DNA from: Gordius sp. MW1
Taxonomy: Eukaryota > Nematomorpha > Gordioida > Gordea > Gordiidae
DNA: 64,000 nucleotides
Direction: 5' to 3'
Assembly (NCBI GenBank): GCA_964036665.1
Contig: OZ038526.1
Location: forward strand, 9,424,001 to 9,488,000
This document shows positions 39,201 to 49,838 of the stretch, piece after piece. The notes beneath the pieces are model-generated. The model had not been told where the DNA came from, ran no database searches, and saw only the letters and a program-made list of their open reading frames with translations. The position numbers were made by a program, and so were the translations under genes. Position 1 is the stretch's first letter. Each line of letters begins with the position of its first letter.

Positions 39201-39459
39201 TTATCCTCCTGCTCCACTAAATTCAAAAAGATTGCCCGTCATTTGTTTGATAAGTATAGCTTAATATAGAATCAAATTGATAATACTATAAAAATTGAAT
39301 TCATTTTAAAGGTAAAAAATTAATGTTTACCTTTGTTTTATGTTTTATTATTAGGGCGATGTATCAGGAAATTTCCAGAGGGTTCTGGTCAGTTTAATCA
39401 AAGGAAATAGAAGCCCTTTGCGCAAACGCTTTGCGAATTACCTTAATATCGCATTTTAA
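30281..39459 (+). CDS. Annexin with N-terminal signal peptide (gene 1 of cluster)
   Basis: Calcium-dependent phospholipid-binding protein, 360 residues. Exons: 30281-30364, 33756-33837, 34048-34142, 34342-34455, 36850-36940, 37136-37215, 37414-37470, 37596-37788, 38454-38512, 38857-38979, 39355-39459. Four annexin repeats. Type-2 calcium motifs: RFGT 54-57 with Asp96 (first Gly replaced), GFGT 126-129 with Asp168, GLGT 286-289 with Asp328. Repeat 3 reads FGFD in place of the motif and has Gly253 where Asp/Glu caps the site, so it should not bind calcium that way. Exon 1 is separate, joins in phase 0 and encodes a basic start, a hydrophobic core (VIIWGLLTLV) and DSQ: a classical signal peptide, unusual since annexins normally lack one. 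The C-terminal tail is basic (LRKRFANYLNIAF). Faces gene 2 tail to tail. Family certain; exon 1 rests on splice and phase agreement and on matching exons in both paralogues. Confidence 0.94.
31225..32358. mobile_element. Element X copy in intron 1 of annexin 1
   Basis: It begins ATTGCTATGCAATTTATGGG after TTTTA (31220-31224) and ends ...GAGGGCCGAAGGCCCGAG. The right flank TATAA differs from TTTTA. The interior differs from the other copies: instead of the long unit array it carries three tRNA-like B-box segments and only two CCGCTGGCTACTGACCAAT fragments. Confidence 0.7.
31291..32090 (+). repeat. tRNA-like (SINE-related) segments within element X
   Basis: Two segments (about 31291-31350 and 31530-31598) share TGTGACCTGGAGGCTCGTGT followed by TTCAATCCCAGGAGAGGAC-like sequence, each followed by a T-run. 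A third (about 32041-32090) contains GGGTTCGAATCACGG. These resemble the B box and T-arm of tRNA genes (GGTTCGAATCC). No complete cloverleaf could be drawn, so I read them as SINE-like remnants and not as tRNA genes. Confidence 0.4.
32960..33155. repeat. GGCCCG-rich repeat with GTGCAGATCTCTA end
   Basis: Opposite orientation to the 21968 fragment: it ends CCCGTGCAGATCTCTA. It lies in intron 1 of annexin 1. The left end is uncertain and no target duplication is seen. Confidence 0.45.
34573..35700. mobile_element. Possible hAT-like element(s), CAGGCGCGTAGCC ends, in intron 4 of annexin 1
   Basis: A left end CAGGCGCGTAGCCAAGG at 34573 and a right end CTGACTACTCCCCTG at 35700 resemble the ends of the 249-bp elements at 48901 and 49297. 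Another left end, CAGTGGCGTAGCCAAGG, starts at 35151, so there may be two copies or one nested in the other. The flanks ATAAGTGT and ATAAGAAT agree at 6 of 8. The boundaries are tentative. Confidence 0.4.
35777..36739. mobile_element. Foldback element, CACTGGTCAACA family, complete
   Basis: The best-preserved copy: a 963-bp palindrome that starts CACTAGTCAACAAATAATGG and ends TTTATTTGTTGACCAGCG. Inverted arms of about 320 bp share CGTCAAGTTTTTTAGATATT, CCTAAGTTGGTTCTACCACT and CAATATCGCTCTATTGAGC. The centre holds a second palindrome, with GTGATTGATGTGGGTG against CACACCCACACC...CATCAATCAC and a GGGA/TCCC stretch. It lies in intron 4 of annexin 1, ending 111 bases before exon 5. No coding region. 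Confidence 0.85.
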
Positions 39460-39495
39460 TTTTGAATGGTCTTTATTGGCTCTGTAAATGTCTCG

Positions 39496-39530
39496 AATAA
39501 ATTATGAATTAGTTCGAAGAGACCAATAAA
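39496..39530 (+). promoter_or_regulatory. Candidate poly(A) signals of annexin gene 1
   Basis: AATAAA occurs at 39496-39501 and again at 39525-39530, 37 and 66 bases after the stop codon. Confidence 0.55.
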
Positions 39531-39924
39531 AATAAAAGGTTAAAAAATGTATTATTAAAAGTGTGGATCTTATTCTGATTGCTTTAAGATCAGGAGACAA
39601 TAGGTATAAAAATACAAATTTAAAATACATAAGTTATATTAATTTTAAAATTAAACCGAAAACATAGTTAGAAAACATCTAATTTTTTAATTTTGGTCCT
39701 TTTTTGTCCAGGCCCAGCCCTTATTAATAATGAATCAATAAATACAAATGACCTTTATTGTTCATTATATGCCTTACAGATGGTGATAGCGAAATAAAAG
39801 CAAATTAAATTATATGTTTTCCAACCTCGGTTTTGGCTTACAATATTAAAATAAGATATTAAAGCAATGATAACATAAATAAAAGAAGGATAAATGCCTA
39901 AACATCTATAATCATTAGTAGTGT

Positions 39925-40050
39925 TTCGATCTCGTCTCGTCTCGGTCTCGAAAGCAATCGTCTCGTCTCGGGAGCGATTGTGAAAATCTCGATCTCGTCT
40001 CGGTCTAGGAAAATCTCGGTCTCGTTTCGGCGAGAATTCTCGTCTGTCTC
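39925..40050. repeat. TCTCGTCTCGG-rich repeat
   Basis: Irregular reiteration of TCTCGTCTCGGTCTCG words beginning after TAGTAGTGTTTCGA. The start resembles a hAT-type TAGTG terminus, but no opposite end was found. Confidence 0.5.
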
Positions 40051-40424
40051 GACATTTAAGAAAAATTTATACAAAATAAAAATTTCTCCTGTTTTATTAA
40101 AATTTTTAATTAGGTGTTACAAAAATCCAAGTGGTATACCTTTATATATAAAAAAAACTTAATACACAAACTTTTTAATGATATAGCGCAACATGACATC
40201 TCATTGACAATAGATAACATTTTCTAAGGAGTGCAAATTAAAAAATTATAATTAAATTTGAAGTATAGTACGAAAGGATCGCTGTTGTTGTTGTTTGTGT
40301 TGTTGTTTATCTACTCTACTACTACTATTACCAAAACAACAACACCCACTTAATTCTTAGTGTTGAAGAGAGGGGAGGGCGACGTCAAATCTGGTGTAAT
40401 TTGTCAATGTAAAAGATAGGAATA

Positions 40425-40715
40425 GTTAATTTTGTATATAACTTAAAAAGTAAAGGTGCTAGGATAAAAAAAATTGTGAATACATTGCTCTCCCATATAT
40501 CTACGAATTAAATCTATTAAACAAAATTTTTACCGATTAATTTGCAAGTTATTGACGTTTAAAAAACGCTAAAATCGCCTTTTTGTCAACTTTGACAGCA
40601 AATATTCAGACAACTTGACGTATAGGGAAAAAACTAAAAACATATTTGTGTTCACCGTGAAAAACTCTACCAGAATCTCGGTTGATTTCACAAGTCCATT
40701 ATTTCTTGACCAGTG
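40425..40715. mobile_element. Half copy of CACTGGTCAACA foldback element
   Basis: It matches the right arm of the element at 5373-6270 (GACGTTTAAAAAACG, TTGACAGCAAATATT, CTTGACGTATAGG) and ends GACTTGTGAAATCAACC in inverted orientation with TTGACCAGTG. The left arm is absent. Confidence 0.65.
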
Positions 40716-40945
40716 TTATTTTTCACAAAATTCATGATATTTTTTATGTTCATGTGAAGAAAAGGATAAAGACATTAAAAAAGAGAGTAAAAAATTAATT
40801 TTCTTTTTATACTACTCAATGAATAAAATAACATGACATGAGTGAGTACGCATAAGTTCACTCTATTGTTTTCCTTAAAACATAATCGCCCTGATGGTAT
40901 ATGGATTAACTTAAGGGGGGGGGAGTTTAATTTTTTTATTCAAAA

Positions 40946-41111
40946 CATGGGCGTAGGGCATAACCAGGTTTTGGATTAGGGGGGGGGGGGGGGCGAAACG
41001 GTTAAAAGTTTAATTAGGGAGGGGCATAAAAAAATTATGAATTTGTAAGGGTTTTTTATACATTGGAAAATTTTTTTTTTCGTCATTCAGAGGGGGGAGG
41101 GAAGGGCGAGT
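40946..41111. mobile_element. Truncated miniature element, CATGGGCGTAG family
   Basis: The left end CATGGGCGTAGGGC and a long G-run are present. The interior matches the 11120 and 52044 copies, but no inverted right end is found. Confidence 0.6.
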
Positions 41112-41441
41112 TATTGATAAAATAAATGTAGAAGCAATGCAAAATATTTAAATTAAAGTCATACACTTAATTAAATTTATATTAAAATAAGTCGTAGTTA
41201 GATGGTGAGATAGAGAAACTCTCTTTTTTATGAGTTGCTAAGCGCGCTACTTTTAGAGGCACGCGGTTCGGTAGTGCGCTAATTTTGTAGATTAGCGTTT
41301 ACAGCACTGGATTAAGACTATATGAATTTTCTCAAGTTAAAAAATAAATGTTTAAATAAGTTGCTAATTCATAAATATATTATTTAGTGTGTGCCTAAAA
41401 AAGCATATACTTATAATTTTTTTACCATTAGCTTCGCTTTA

Positions 41442-41537
41442 CGCCTGTTTCTTCTCTTGTTCACTCAAGCACCCGTGCTGTGAGGATTACTCCTGCGCAC
41501 ACTAGGGTGCTTGAGTGAACAAGAGAAGAAACAGGCG
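41442..41537. repeat. Perfect 33-bp inverted repeat (hairpin)
   Basis: The arms 41442-41474 and 41505-41537 are exact reverse complements (CGCCTGTTTCTTCTCTTG... and ...AAGAGAAGAAACAGGCG) around a 30-base loop. The hairpin lies 286 bases past the stop of annexin gene 2, beyond its candidate poly(A) signal. No target duplication was recognised. Confidence 0.85.
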
Positions 41538-41708
41538 GAGGGGCAGCCATAGCTGCCAGCAGTTAAGAGCACTCGCTCCATAACTTCACGGCTTAAAAAT
41601 GTAAAAGTTCTAGTTTCTAGGTACATTAAATAGTTGACGTAAGATCCAAATGTACACCACATTTATACGGGAAATGTAATACAAATTTTAATTAAAATAC
41701 CAACAAAT

Positions 41709-41714
41709 TTTATT
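41709..41714 (-). promoter_or_regulatory. Candidate poly(A) signal of annexin gene 2
   Basis: AATAAA on the minus strand, about 110 bases past the stop codon. Confidence 0.45.
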
Positions 41715-41822
41715 TTTTAACAATATGTAACATAGGTTTCGCCATGTTTGGCTAAATTGATAACATAAAAGTGCGTTTATACGTGCAAGTGATTATAAAG
41801 AGCACTTAAAATGTAATGTATA

Positions 41823-44800
41823 TTAGAATCTAATATCACGAGCGCTTCTCTTAGAGGGGCCTCCGTTTCCTTGTATAATTTTGACCAAAACATCTTGAAA
41901 TTTTCCTGACACATCACCCTATTAGTAAGGTAAGGTATTAATTAATACTTATTTTTAAATTATTGTATTATTATACATTCAATGTTATCAAACAAATTTT
42001 TACCCTAACAGAATTTTCCAGACTCTTTTTGTATAATTTTTGATATTCCGTTTTTATATCTTGTAAGCTAGTCTCAGACTGGGTAGTAAATATCCTCACT
42101 AAATCTTTATCTTTGGTACCTAATCCCTATATTGTGATATTAGATATTGTTAAGTTTTGATTCAACATAAGTTGTGTGCATGGGGGTAGCCAGGGGGCAG
42201 GGAGGGCTGCTGCCCCCCTCTAAATCCAAAAATATGTTTAAATTTATTAAAATTATGATCAAAATTTCAAAAAATGATAATTTTGCTACACCCTGAATAA
42301 TTATTGCCCCTCTCTAATTTCGATGCTGGCTACGCCCATGGTTGTGTGCTATATTCGTGATTGATTTTCATAATTACTAATTTCGATACTTAATTAATAT
42401 TTGAAAAGTATTTCCTTATAAAAATCGTATTTTAATATATTAAACGTTCTTACTTTGACAGCACCATGAATGCGCCTTGCATAGTAAGTCCCTGGATTTC
42501 TAATGATTTCAACTAGGATATTATAAAATTAAATTATCAATTTGGATCTTAAATAAAATAATAAGATATCGTTAAAATTTAAAAATACTGATCAAATTAT
42601 TATTCACGTTAAAATTGAGTACCTAAACTATGGAAATAAAATGACGTTGAGGAACCATTTAACTTATATAATATACTAGCTGACCCGGCAAATGTTGTTT
42701 TGCTAAAAATACAATTTTCTTTAATATAATAAAATTCGAGAAAACTTTAGCCTTGTATGCATGACGTCATTATTGTATATGATGCTACAAATGAAACTGG
42801 TCGGAAAATGTCCGATATTTTTAAAACTAAAAGGAATTTTAGGATTCTGAAAAAGCTATTTTACCCCTGGCCGCCCTGGGCACCTATGGCTAAATTTTCC
42901 GCGCGAATCGGGCCGGTAGTTTCAGAGTTTAGCCCTTTTTTAAAACGTAATGTCTGATATTTTTAAAACTAAAAGGAATTTTAGGATTATGAAAAAGCTA
43001 TTTTACACCTGGCCGCCCTGGGCATCTATGGCTAAATTTTCGCGCGAATCGGGCCAGTAGTTTCAGAATTTAGCCCTTACATACATAACATTTTTAATTG
43101 CTATGCAATTTATGGGCTCGTTTTTGGTTGTCCGTCCGTTGTCCTCCCTATCTATTTGCATTGGGTATATTAGGTTATCGCTTTTTAATTGCTATGCATG
43201 AGAAAGAGGTGCCCCACCCCTCATCTCTATCTCATGCATAAGAGGTGCCCCACCCCTCATCTCTCTCTCCCTCGGTGTGTTATATATAAGATTTGTTAAA
43301 TTATCTATTATATAATAAACATAAATAAAAGTTGTTTACTTTTAATTGCTATGCAATTTAACTAGTTATATAATAAACATAAATAAAAGTTGTTTACTTT
43401 TAATTGCTATGCAATTTAACTAGTTTTTGTTATATAATAAACATAGATAAAAGTTGTTTACTTTTAATGCTATGCAATTTAACTAGTTATATAATAAACA
43501 TAAATAAAAGTTGTTTACTTTTAATTGCTATGCAATTTAACTAGTTTTGGGGTTAGAATCCCGGAGTTTTTTTGACTCTTATGATTGTTCTTGTTACTAT
43601 CATTGATAATAAGAATTTTTGGCCGTCCGCTGGCTGCTGACCAATGAAAAAAATGACCATTGGCCAAAATGTGAATCGAAATTATTTTTTTCGTTTTTTT
43701 TGATTATTATGATTGTTCCTGTTTCTACCATTGCTATTATGACTTTTTGGCCGTCCGCTGGCTGCTGACCAATGTTATATAATAAACATAAATAAAAGTT
43801 GTTTACTTCTAATTGCTATGCAATTTAACTAGTTTTTGGGTTAGAATCCCGGAGTTTTTTTGACTCTTCTGATTGTTCTTGTTACTATCATTGATAATAA
43901 GACTTTTTGGCCGTCCGTTGGCTGCTGACCAATGAAAAAAATGACCATTGGCCAAAATGTGAATCGAAATTATTTTTTTCGTTTTTTTTGACTATTATGA
44001 TTGTTCCTGTTACTACCATTGCTATTATGACTTTTTGGCCGTCCGCTGGCTCCTGACCGATGGAAAAAATGACCATTGGCCAAAATGTGAATCGAAATTA
44101 TTTTTTTCGTTTTTTTTTTGACTATTATGATTGTTCCTGTTACTACCATTGCTATTATGACTTTTTGGCCGTCCGCTGGCTGCTGACCAATGGAATAAAA
44201 TGACCATTGGCCAAAATGTGATTCGAAAACTTTTTTTTCGTTTTTTTTTTGACTATTATGAATTTATATCCACTTTTACCGTGTCCTGGCTGCTGACCAA
44301 TGGAAAAAAATGACCATTGGCCAAAATGTGATTCGAAAATTTTTTTTTCGTTTTTTTTACTCTTATGAATTTATATCCACTTTTACCGTGTGCTGGCTGC
44401 TGACCAATGGAAAAAAATGACCATTGGCCAAAGTGAGCATCAAAATTTTTTTTTCCGTTTTTTTTGGCTATCATTGACTTATAGAGTATCTGTTGGTACT
44501 GATCAATAGAGAAAAAGTGACCATTGGCCAAATTTTTGATTTTTTTAATTAAAAATTGTTCAAATTCAACAAAAAATTTCTCCCAACAATTCTGCAAATT
44601 AACATTGTGTTGTTTTATAATATAAAGTTTGTTAGACCCATAATCACTAAAGGCCATAAAAACTAATGTAATACGCAACTAGAAGCAAACACTAAATCTA
44701 ACCCTAACCCTTGCCTATATTACATTTTGCCTATATTACATTTTGCCTATAATGGAAAATTTGTATAAATAATTAATTAATCATTAGGCATTTAATACCC

Positions 44801-47800
44801 CCCTATAGGCATTCTCGCCCCTTCCCACCTTTCTCGCCCATAAATTGCATAGCAAATATGATACATTTATACGAAGTACAGATGAGTCGTCCCCCCTTCC
44901 CTTCCCCTCTTCCCTTCCCTTCCCCTCTTCCCTTCCCTTCTCCCCTTCCCACGAGGGCCGAAGGCTCGAGTTTTATTATACTTTTAAATATCTAATTAAG
45001 CCTTGTATGTATGACGTCATTATTGTATATGATGCTATAAATGAAACTGGCCGGGAAATGTCCAATATTTTTAAAACTAAAAGTTAGGATTCTAAATTAG
45101 CTATTTTACCCCTGGCCGCCCTGGGCACCTATGGCTAATTTTTCGCGCGAATCAGGCCGGTAGTTTCAGAGTTTAGCCCTTTTTTAAAACGAAATGTCCG
45201 ATATTTTTAAAACTAAAAGGAATTTTAGGATTCTGAAAAAGCTATTTTACCCCTGGCCGCCCTGGGCATCTATGGCTAAATTTTCGCGCGAATCGGGCCG
45301 GTAGTTTCAGAATTTAGCCCTTACAAACATAACATTTTTATTATACTTTTAAATATCTAATTAAGCCTTGTCTGTATGACGTCATTATTGTATATGATGC
45401 TATAATTGAAACTGGCCGGGAAATGTCTAATATTTTTAAACTAAAAGGAATTTTAGGATTATGAATTAGCTATTTTACCCCTGGCCGCACTGGGCACCTA
45501 TGGCTAAATTTTCGCGCGAATCGGGCCGGTAGTTTCAGAGTTTAGCCTTTTTTTAAAACGAAATGTCTGATATTTTTAAACCTAAAAGGAATTTTAAGAT
45601 TCTAAAAAAGCTATTTTACCCCTGGCCGCCCTGGGCATCTATGGCTATATTTTCGCGCGAATCGGGCCGGTAGTTTCAGAATTTAGCCCTTATTTACATA
45701 CATACGCACAAACATACACACAAACACACATAGTTTCATTTTTATATAATATATATGCATAATGTTATTTCAGCATTAAAGATTCAAAAATTATTCAAGG
45801 TACTGGAAATTTATTGATTTTTTACGGTTTAATTCTCATATAAGATCGTTTTTAACCCAAAACAATCTTTTGTGGTCCTCAATTTATGCTTAACCAAACA
45901 TAAGTGAAAACTTGAAGTATAAATTGCATAACAATTAATTAACACATATAATCAAAAAGCAAATAAACATGATAAATGCATTTGATCAGAACCCGTTATT
46001 AAAGATGATTAAGGATATTTTCACAAAATATAATCTTTACTTACCCAAAGTAAGAAGACTCTTTTGATATTTTCCCGAGGTACCCTTTTTTATAGCTTCC
46101 TCGATTGTCTTCTTCGAAATGCGGCTATATTGATCAAAGATAAGGTTGAGTTGTGCATAATTCCGAGTAGCTAGGATGTCGGTAAATGCCTTTGAATCGA
46201 AACCAAATATTGCGTTCCCCGTGCCTTTAGCTAATCTCTGTCATTAAAAAGTATTAATAACCTCAAACTGTAAATTTGGAATTTTTGGGACCTGCCTTTA
46301 ATAATAATTCTTAATTTATACCTGAGCATCAGCTCTTGCGGCAGCCACATCTGTGTTAGAGGTGGGATCCCGATTGCCCTAGATTACAATCAATAAAAAT
46401 GTTGGCTTAATAATATAATTGTTTTTTAAAATTATAATTTGGAAACCAAACGGTTTGATATACTTGGCTCAATTTGACTAGCAAATCTTCAACTTTTCGA
46501 TTCGTATCACCTTTGATGGAAGAGGCTATGTCTTTTTTGTACACTTAATGATAATATTAGATATCATAAATAATTGTTTTATAAAATTAAACAAATTTTA
46601 GACCGTTATCAAATTTGGTAAAATACTCACAACGCCTATAAGCCTCTCTCATATTATTAATATCTTGGGGTGAGCGGCTTAGCATGACTTCGATCAGTAA
46701 ATCAAAATCCGTTCCAATTCCCTTTACAATAAAATAAAGGTAATTTATCAAACTAAATATAATTATTTATGAAAAATTATTTCATGAATTTAAGAAATGG
46801 TATAAATTTTATAAAGTTTAGTTCCTTTAATTTATGTGCATGTGCGTATACCTAGCCCTAACGATTCAAACGAGCATTTAAATCTATTTTGTATGGATAA
46901 GAGTAGAAAGACTGCTCTGAATTGGGAGAAGGCTAGCTTTCACAAAAGTTTATTTTAATGGGAAAATTTAATGTCTCTAATTCGTAACTAGGTTCAAAAC
47001 AAATGGAGCGAACGTCAATAAAACGGTAATGGCGGCTTATTAAAAATAGACCCTAGCTTTATTCACATTTTACATCGGGGGCTTTATGGTAATAGTCAAG
47101 CCTTATTCGCCTTAGTCGTCTAAAGCATTTTTGACAGATAGAAAATATCAATAATTTATTAAGTAATTACAAAACGTATGCTTGCCTTATTATTAGAACA
47201 CTGCGCAAACATAGATAGCCACTTGCCACCTATTATTTTTTTGTTGCAAAGCATATTACTATTTTGTTTTAATTTTTATTAAATCAAATTGGAGTTATAT
47301 AAATTAGTGATGGTGAAATAGCGTTTGATAGGCGCTAAAGCTATAACACATAGTCACTTGGAGGCGCTAGAAGTGTAGCACATTTTCACATAAGGCGCTA
47401 GAGTTATAGCGTGGCGCTAACATTGTTATCAAATTTATAAGTTAAATTGCATTATTAATTGCATTAATATACGCACATGTGGTGCCACATGTGCGCATAA
47501 TAATGCAATTTAACCTATATATTTTAAAACAATGTTACCGCCACGCTATAACTCTAACGCCTTATGTGACAATGTGCTAAAGCTTTAGCACCTCCGTGTG
47601 ACTATGTGCTATAGCTTGAGCGCCTCCAAGTGACTATGCTATGTAGATGGGAGGCGTTACACGCGCTGGTGCTAAACCCAATGATTGGGTAATTGTGTTC
47701 CTGGCTACAAGGAAGGGCAATATAGGCCTAAACTACAAAAAAAATATAATGTAAAAGGAGCTTAAACCTAGAAGCAGACGGGTGGGCTTATAGTTTTGAC

Positions 47801-49838
47801 CATTAATCCCACCTATTTTAATTTTGAAATCACAATTAATCATTAAAACATTTTAAGTTATAACGGATTTAATTTATGACTAACAACTAATTTTAATTAG
47901 GAGTAAGTTTGTATTTTCTAGTTCCCAAATTAATTAACTAACCTTTATAGAATTGCGAACTAGCGATGCGTCATAATCGGCTTTGGGCGTCATAAGTGCG
48001 ACCAGGATATTTTCATAATTTCCGCTGGTATCACCTTTAATGTCTTTGATAATGTTCTTTATCAAGAAGGAAATGAAGCACGTGCAAAAAATAAACAAAT
48101 TTTAATTATTTTTTTAATTACATATTAATTTCCTAAATTATTTTACATTGTTATATATACAAATATATGTTTAAATTATGATTATCCATAATGTATTTTA
48201 TATTCATTTCATTCATGATACTATTAGCAAAGTGGCCAAATCGATATTTTAGTAAATATATAAAATTTTGTTATTTAATTTGGCCCACTAGCTTTAAAAA
48301 CAATGGACAACAAGAAATATTTGAGAGAACAGAGGGTGAATTACTCACCCTTTTGTATTTGTTTTTGTAGGCAGCTGCTATTTCTTGCCTTTGGGCATTA
48401 GTTCGCCCGGCGATTACATTAATTAATGATTTGTCATTGGTTCCTATTATTAAATAAGTATTAAGGGGAAAAAGTGTATAACTTCTTAAATACAAATATT
48501 TCGCAAAATTTTTTTGATTTAAAACAGATTCAATGTGGTAATGTGTTAACTTAATCTAAAAAGCTTGGTTAAAGCATTATATCGAACAAAATGACTCACG
48601 GTACCTAAGCCTTTTAAGGCGCCCCTTATCGTAGTGGCATCCTTATTAGCATCAAATCCAGGGTATGGCTCAATTGTTCCACGTGACTACGTAAGTTTTA
48701 AGTAAAAATATAGAATTTGCTAGGGATTCATATAAAAAATCTAAGGAAATAGATGAAGCCATTAATATGGGATATATTATATCCTTATATAAAAAAATCA
48801 TTATTAACCCTGTTACTTGTCTGGTATAAAACTCTTTTTACCACCTGTATAATCTCTGCTTGATTAATGAAAAATTATTTCCACGACTATAATATATAAG
48901 CAGTGGCGTAAATAAGGGGGGGGGACGGGAAATTCCCCCCCCCCCTTGGCAAAGATTAAAAATATTTTTTTATAGCTTCTCAACGCTGAGGAGGCTAAAA
49001 ACTGACATTAGAAATACCATGTCTAAGAATAGATTAAATGGATTGGCTTTATTAACAATTCATCGGGAGTTAGCTCCTACTCCCGATGAAGTTCTTACAA
49101 TTTTTGAAATTTCCCCCCCCCCCTTGAGAAAATCCTGGCTACGCGCCTGTATATAAGGATTATATGTTAACTGTAGATGATAAATTAAAAAAAATAGATT
49201 CTATAAATTAATATGATTCAAATGCCGATTATGACATCGACTTTTATTAATATGGGTAACATTACATCTGTGATAATTTTATCTATCTGCCCTTGTCAGT
49301 GGCGTAAATGACGGGGGGGGGGGACGGGAAACTCCCCCCCCCCCCCCAGAAAAAAAATGTTTTAGATCTAAAGTTTATATTTTATAGTTGTGCAACGTAA
49401 CTAACCAAGTATGACACTTATTAATTGCTATGAATGACTTTCTTTATGTTTTATACCAGATAATTTTGATGTATAAAAATGTTATAGGAAAATATTTAAA
49501 AATTCCCCCCCCCCTCCCCGGGAGAAAATCCTGGCTACGCGCCTGGCCCTTGTAAAATGTAAGTATTAAAAATTTGGCCACAAGATGTGTTTTGAAATCG
49601 GACAATTAAATACGGTATATACACACAATTTTTAAGGATTAACATAGCCAAACATTAATTAGGTTAGCAATATATGCAACCCGGATTTTTTAGCAAAATA
49701 AAAATACATAGGTTTGCGAGAAAGTAAATTTATAAATTTTTATAGAAAATGAATTACTGGTTGTGGTCCTCCAAATTGTGTCAAAGCAATTGAAACGCAA
49801 CCCAATCCGATTATATATGAAATTATATTGGGTACCAT
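41823..49838 (-). CDS. Annexin with N-terminal signal peptide (gene 2 of cluster)
   Basis: Paralogue of the gene at 30 kb, 356 residues, eleven exons (5' to 3'): 49838-49758, 48686-48605, 48443-48349, 48056-47943, 46721-46631, 46543-46464, 46378-46322, 46237-46045, 42512-42454, 42126-42004, 41918-41823. Exons 2-10 have the same lengths as in the other two annexins. Exon 1 encodes MVPNIISYIIGLGCVSIALT followed by QFGG, a signal peptide, and joins in phase 0. Type-2 calcium motifs: GLGT 53-56 with Asp95, GIGT 125-128 with Asp167, GLGT 285-288 with Asp327. Repeat 3 has FGFD (211-214), so that site is lost, as in gene 1. C-terminal tail GGPSKRSARDIRF. Intron 8 is 3.5 kb because of nested repeats. 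The gene is head to head with gene 3 (1475 bp between start codons), so a shared promoter region is possible. Family certain; expected outside the cytosol. Confidence 0.94.
42179..42340. mobile_element. Miniature hAT-like element in intron 9 of annexin 2
   Basis: The 162-bp element starts CATGGGGGTAGCCAGG and ends GCTGGCTACGCCCATG. A perfect 8-bp duplication GTTGTGTG lies at 42171-42178 and 42341-42348. It sits between the 59-nt and 123-nt exons. Confidence 0.9.
42676..45741 (+). mobile_element. CTAGCTGACCCGGC repeat with tandem subunits, interrupted by element X
   Basis: It starts CTAGCTGACCCGGCAAATG and ends in a CATA/CACA microsatellite plus ATAGTTTCATTTTTATA. A 12-bp direct repeat TTATATAATATA is at both edges (42664-42675 and 45742-45753). 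The body is built of tandem units with ATGACGTCATTATTGTATAT, CCTGGCCGCCCTGGGCA, TTCGCGCGAATCGGGCC and GTAGTTTCAGAGTTTAGCCC (unit sets near 42757, 42945, 45000, 45190, 45365 and 45555). Element X is inserted at 43097-44970. No protein is encoded. It lies in intron 8 of annexin 2. Confidence 0.72.
43097..44970. mobile_element. Element X, 1.87-kb copy with TTTTA duplication
   Basis: It begins ATTGCTATGCAATTTATGGG and ends GGGCCGAAGGCTCGAG, with TTTTA at 43092-43096 and 44971-44975. The interrupted host repeat exists uninterrupted at 45331-45350 (AACATTTTTATTATAC), which is the matching empty site and fixes the insertion ends. Contents: a TCCGTCCG segment, four near-copies of a unit of about 60 bp with AAAAGTTGTTTACTTTTAAT and GCTATGCAATTTAACTAG (43304-43550), then the larger CCAATGG/CCATTGG units and the G/A-rich terminal segment. 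It corresponds to the centre and right arm of the 17.8-21.2-kb copy. Confidence 0.85.
47327..47665. mobile_element. Foldback element in intron 4 of annexin 2
   Basis: The inverted arms (about 47327-47432 and 47528-47665) carry CATAGTCACTTGGAGGCGCT, GGCGCTAGAGTTATAGCG and similar words; GCGCC/GGCGC words recur. The centre is palindromic (ACATGTGGTGCCACATGTGC). The family is not recognised, and no target duplication is clear. Confidence 0.7.
48901..49149. mobile_element. hAT-like miniature element, CAGTGGCGTA ends
   Basis: The 249-bp element starts CAGTGGCGTAAATAAGG and ends CTGGCTACGCGCCTG. A perfect 8-bp duplication TATATAAG lies at 48893-48900 and 49150-49157. C-runs lie near both ends. It is in intron 1 of annexin 2. 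Confidence 0.9.
49297..49545. mobile_element. hAT-like miniature element, second CAGTGGCGTA copy
   Basis: Also exactly 249 bp, it starts CAGTGGCGTAAATGACGG and ends CTGGCTACGCGCCTG. A perfect 8-bp duplication GCCCTTGT lies at 49289-49296 and 49546-49553. It is only 147 bases from the previous copy, same orientation. The interiors differ, so this is not a local tandem duplication. Confidence 0.9.

Larger units (their letters stand above)
39531..41441. other. Intergenic stretch between convergent annexin genes 1 and 2
   Basis: No gene seen. Content: a TCTCG-rich repeat (39925-40050), a half copy of the CACTGGTCAACA foldback (40425-40715) and a truncated CATGGGCGTAG element (from 40946). Confidence 0.6.
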
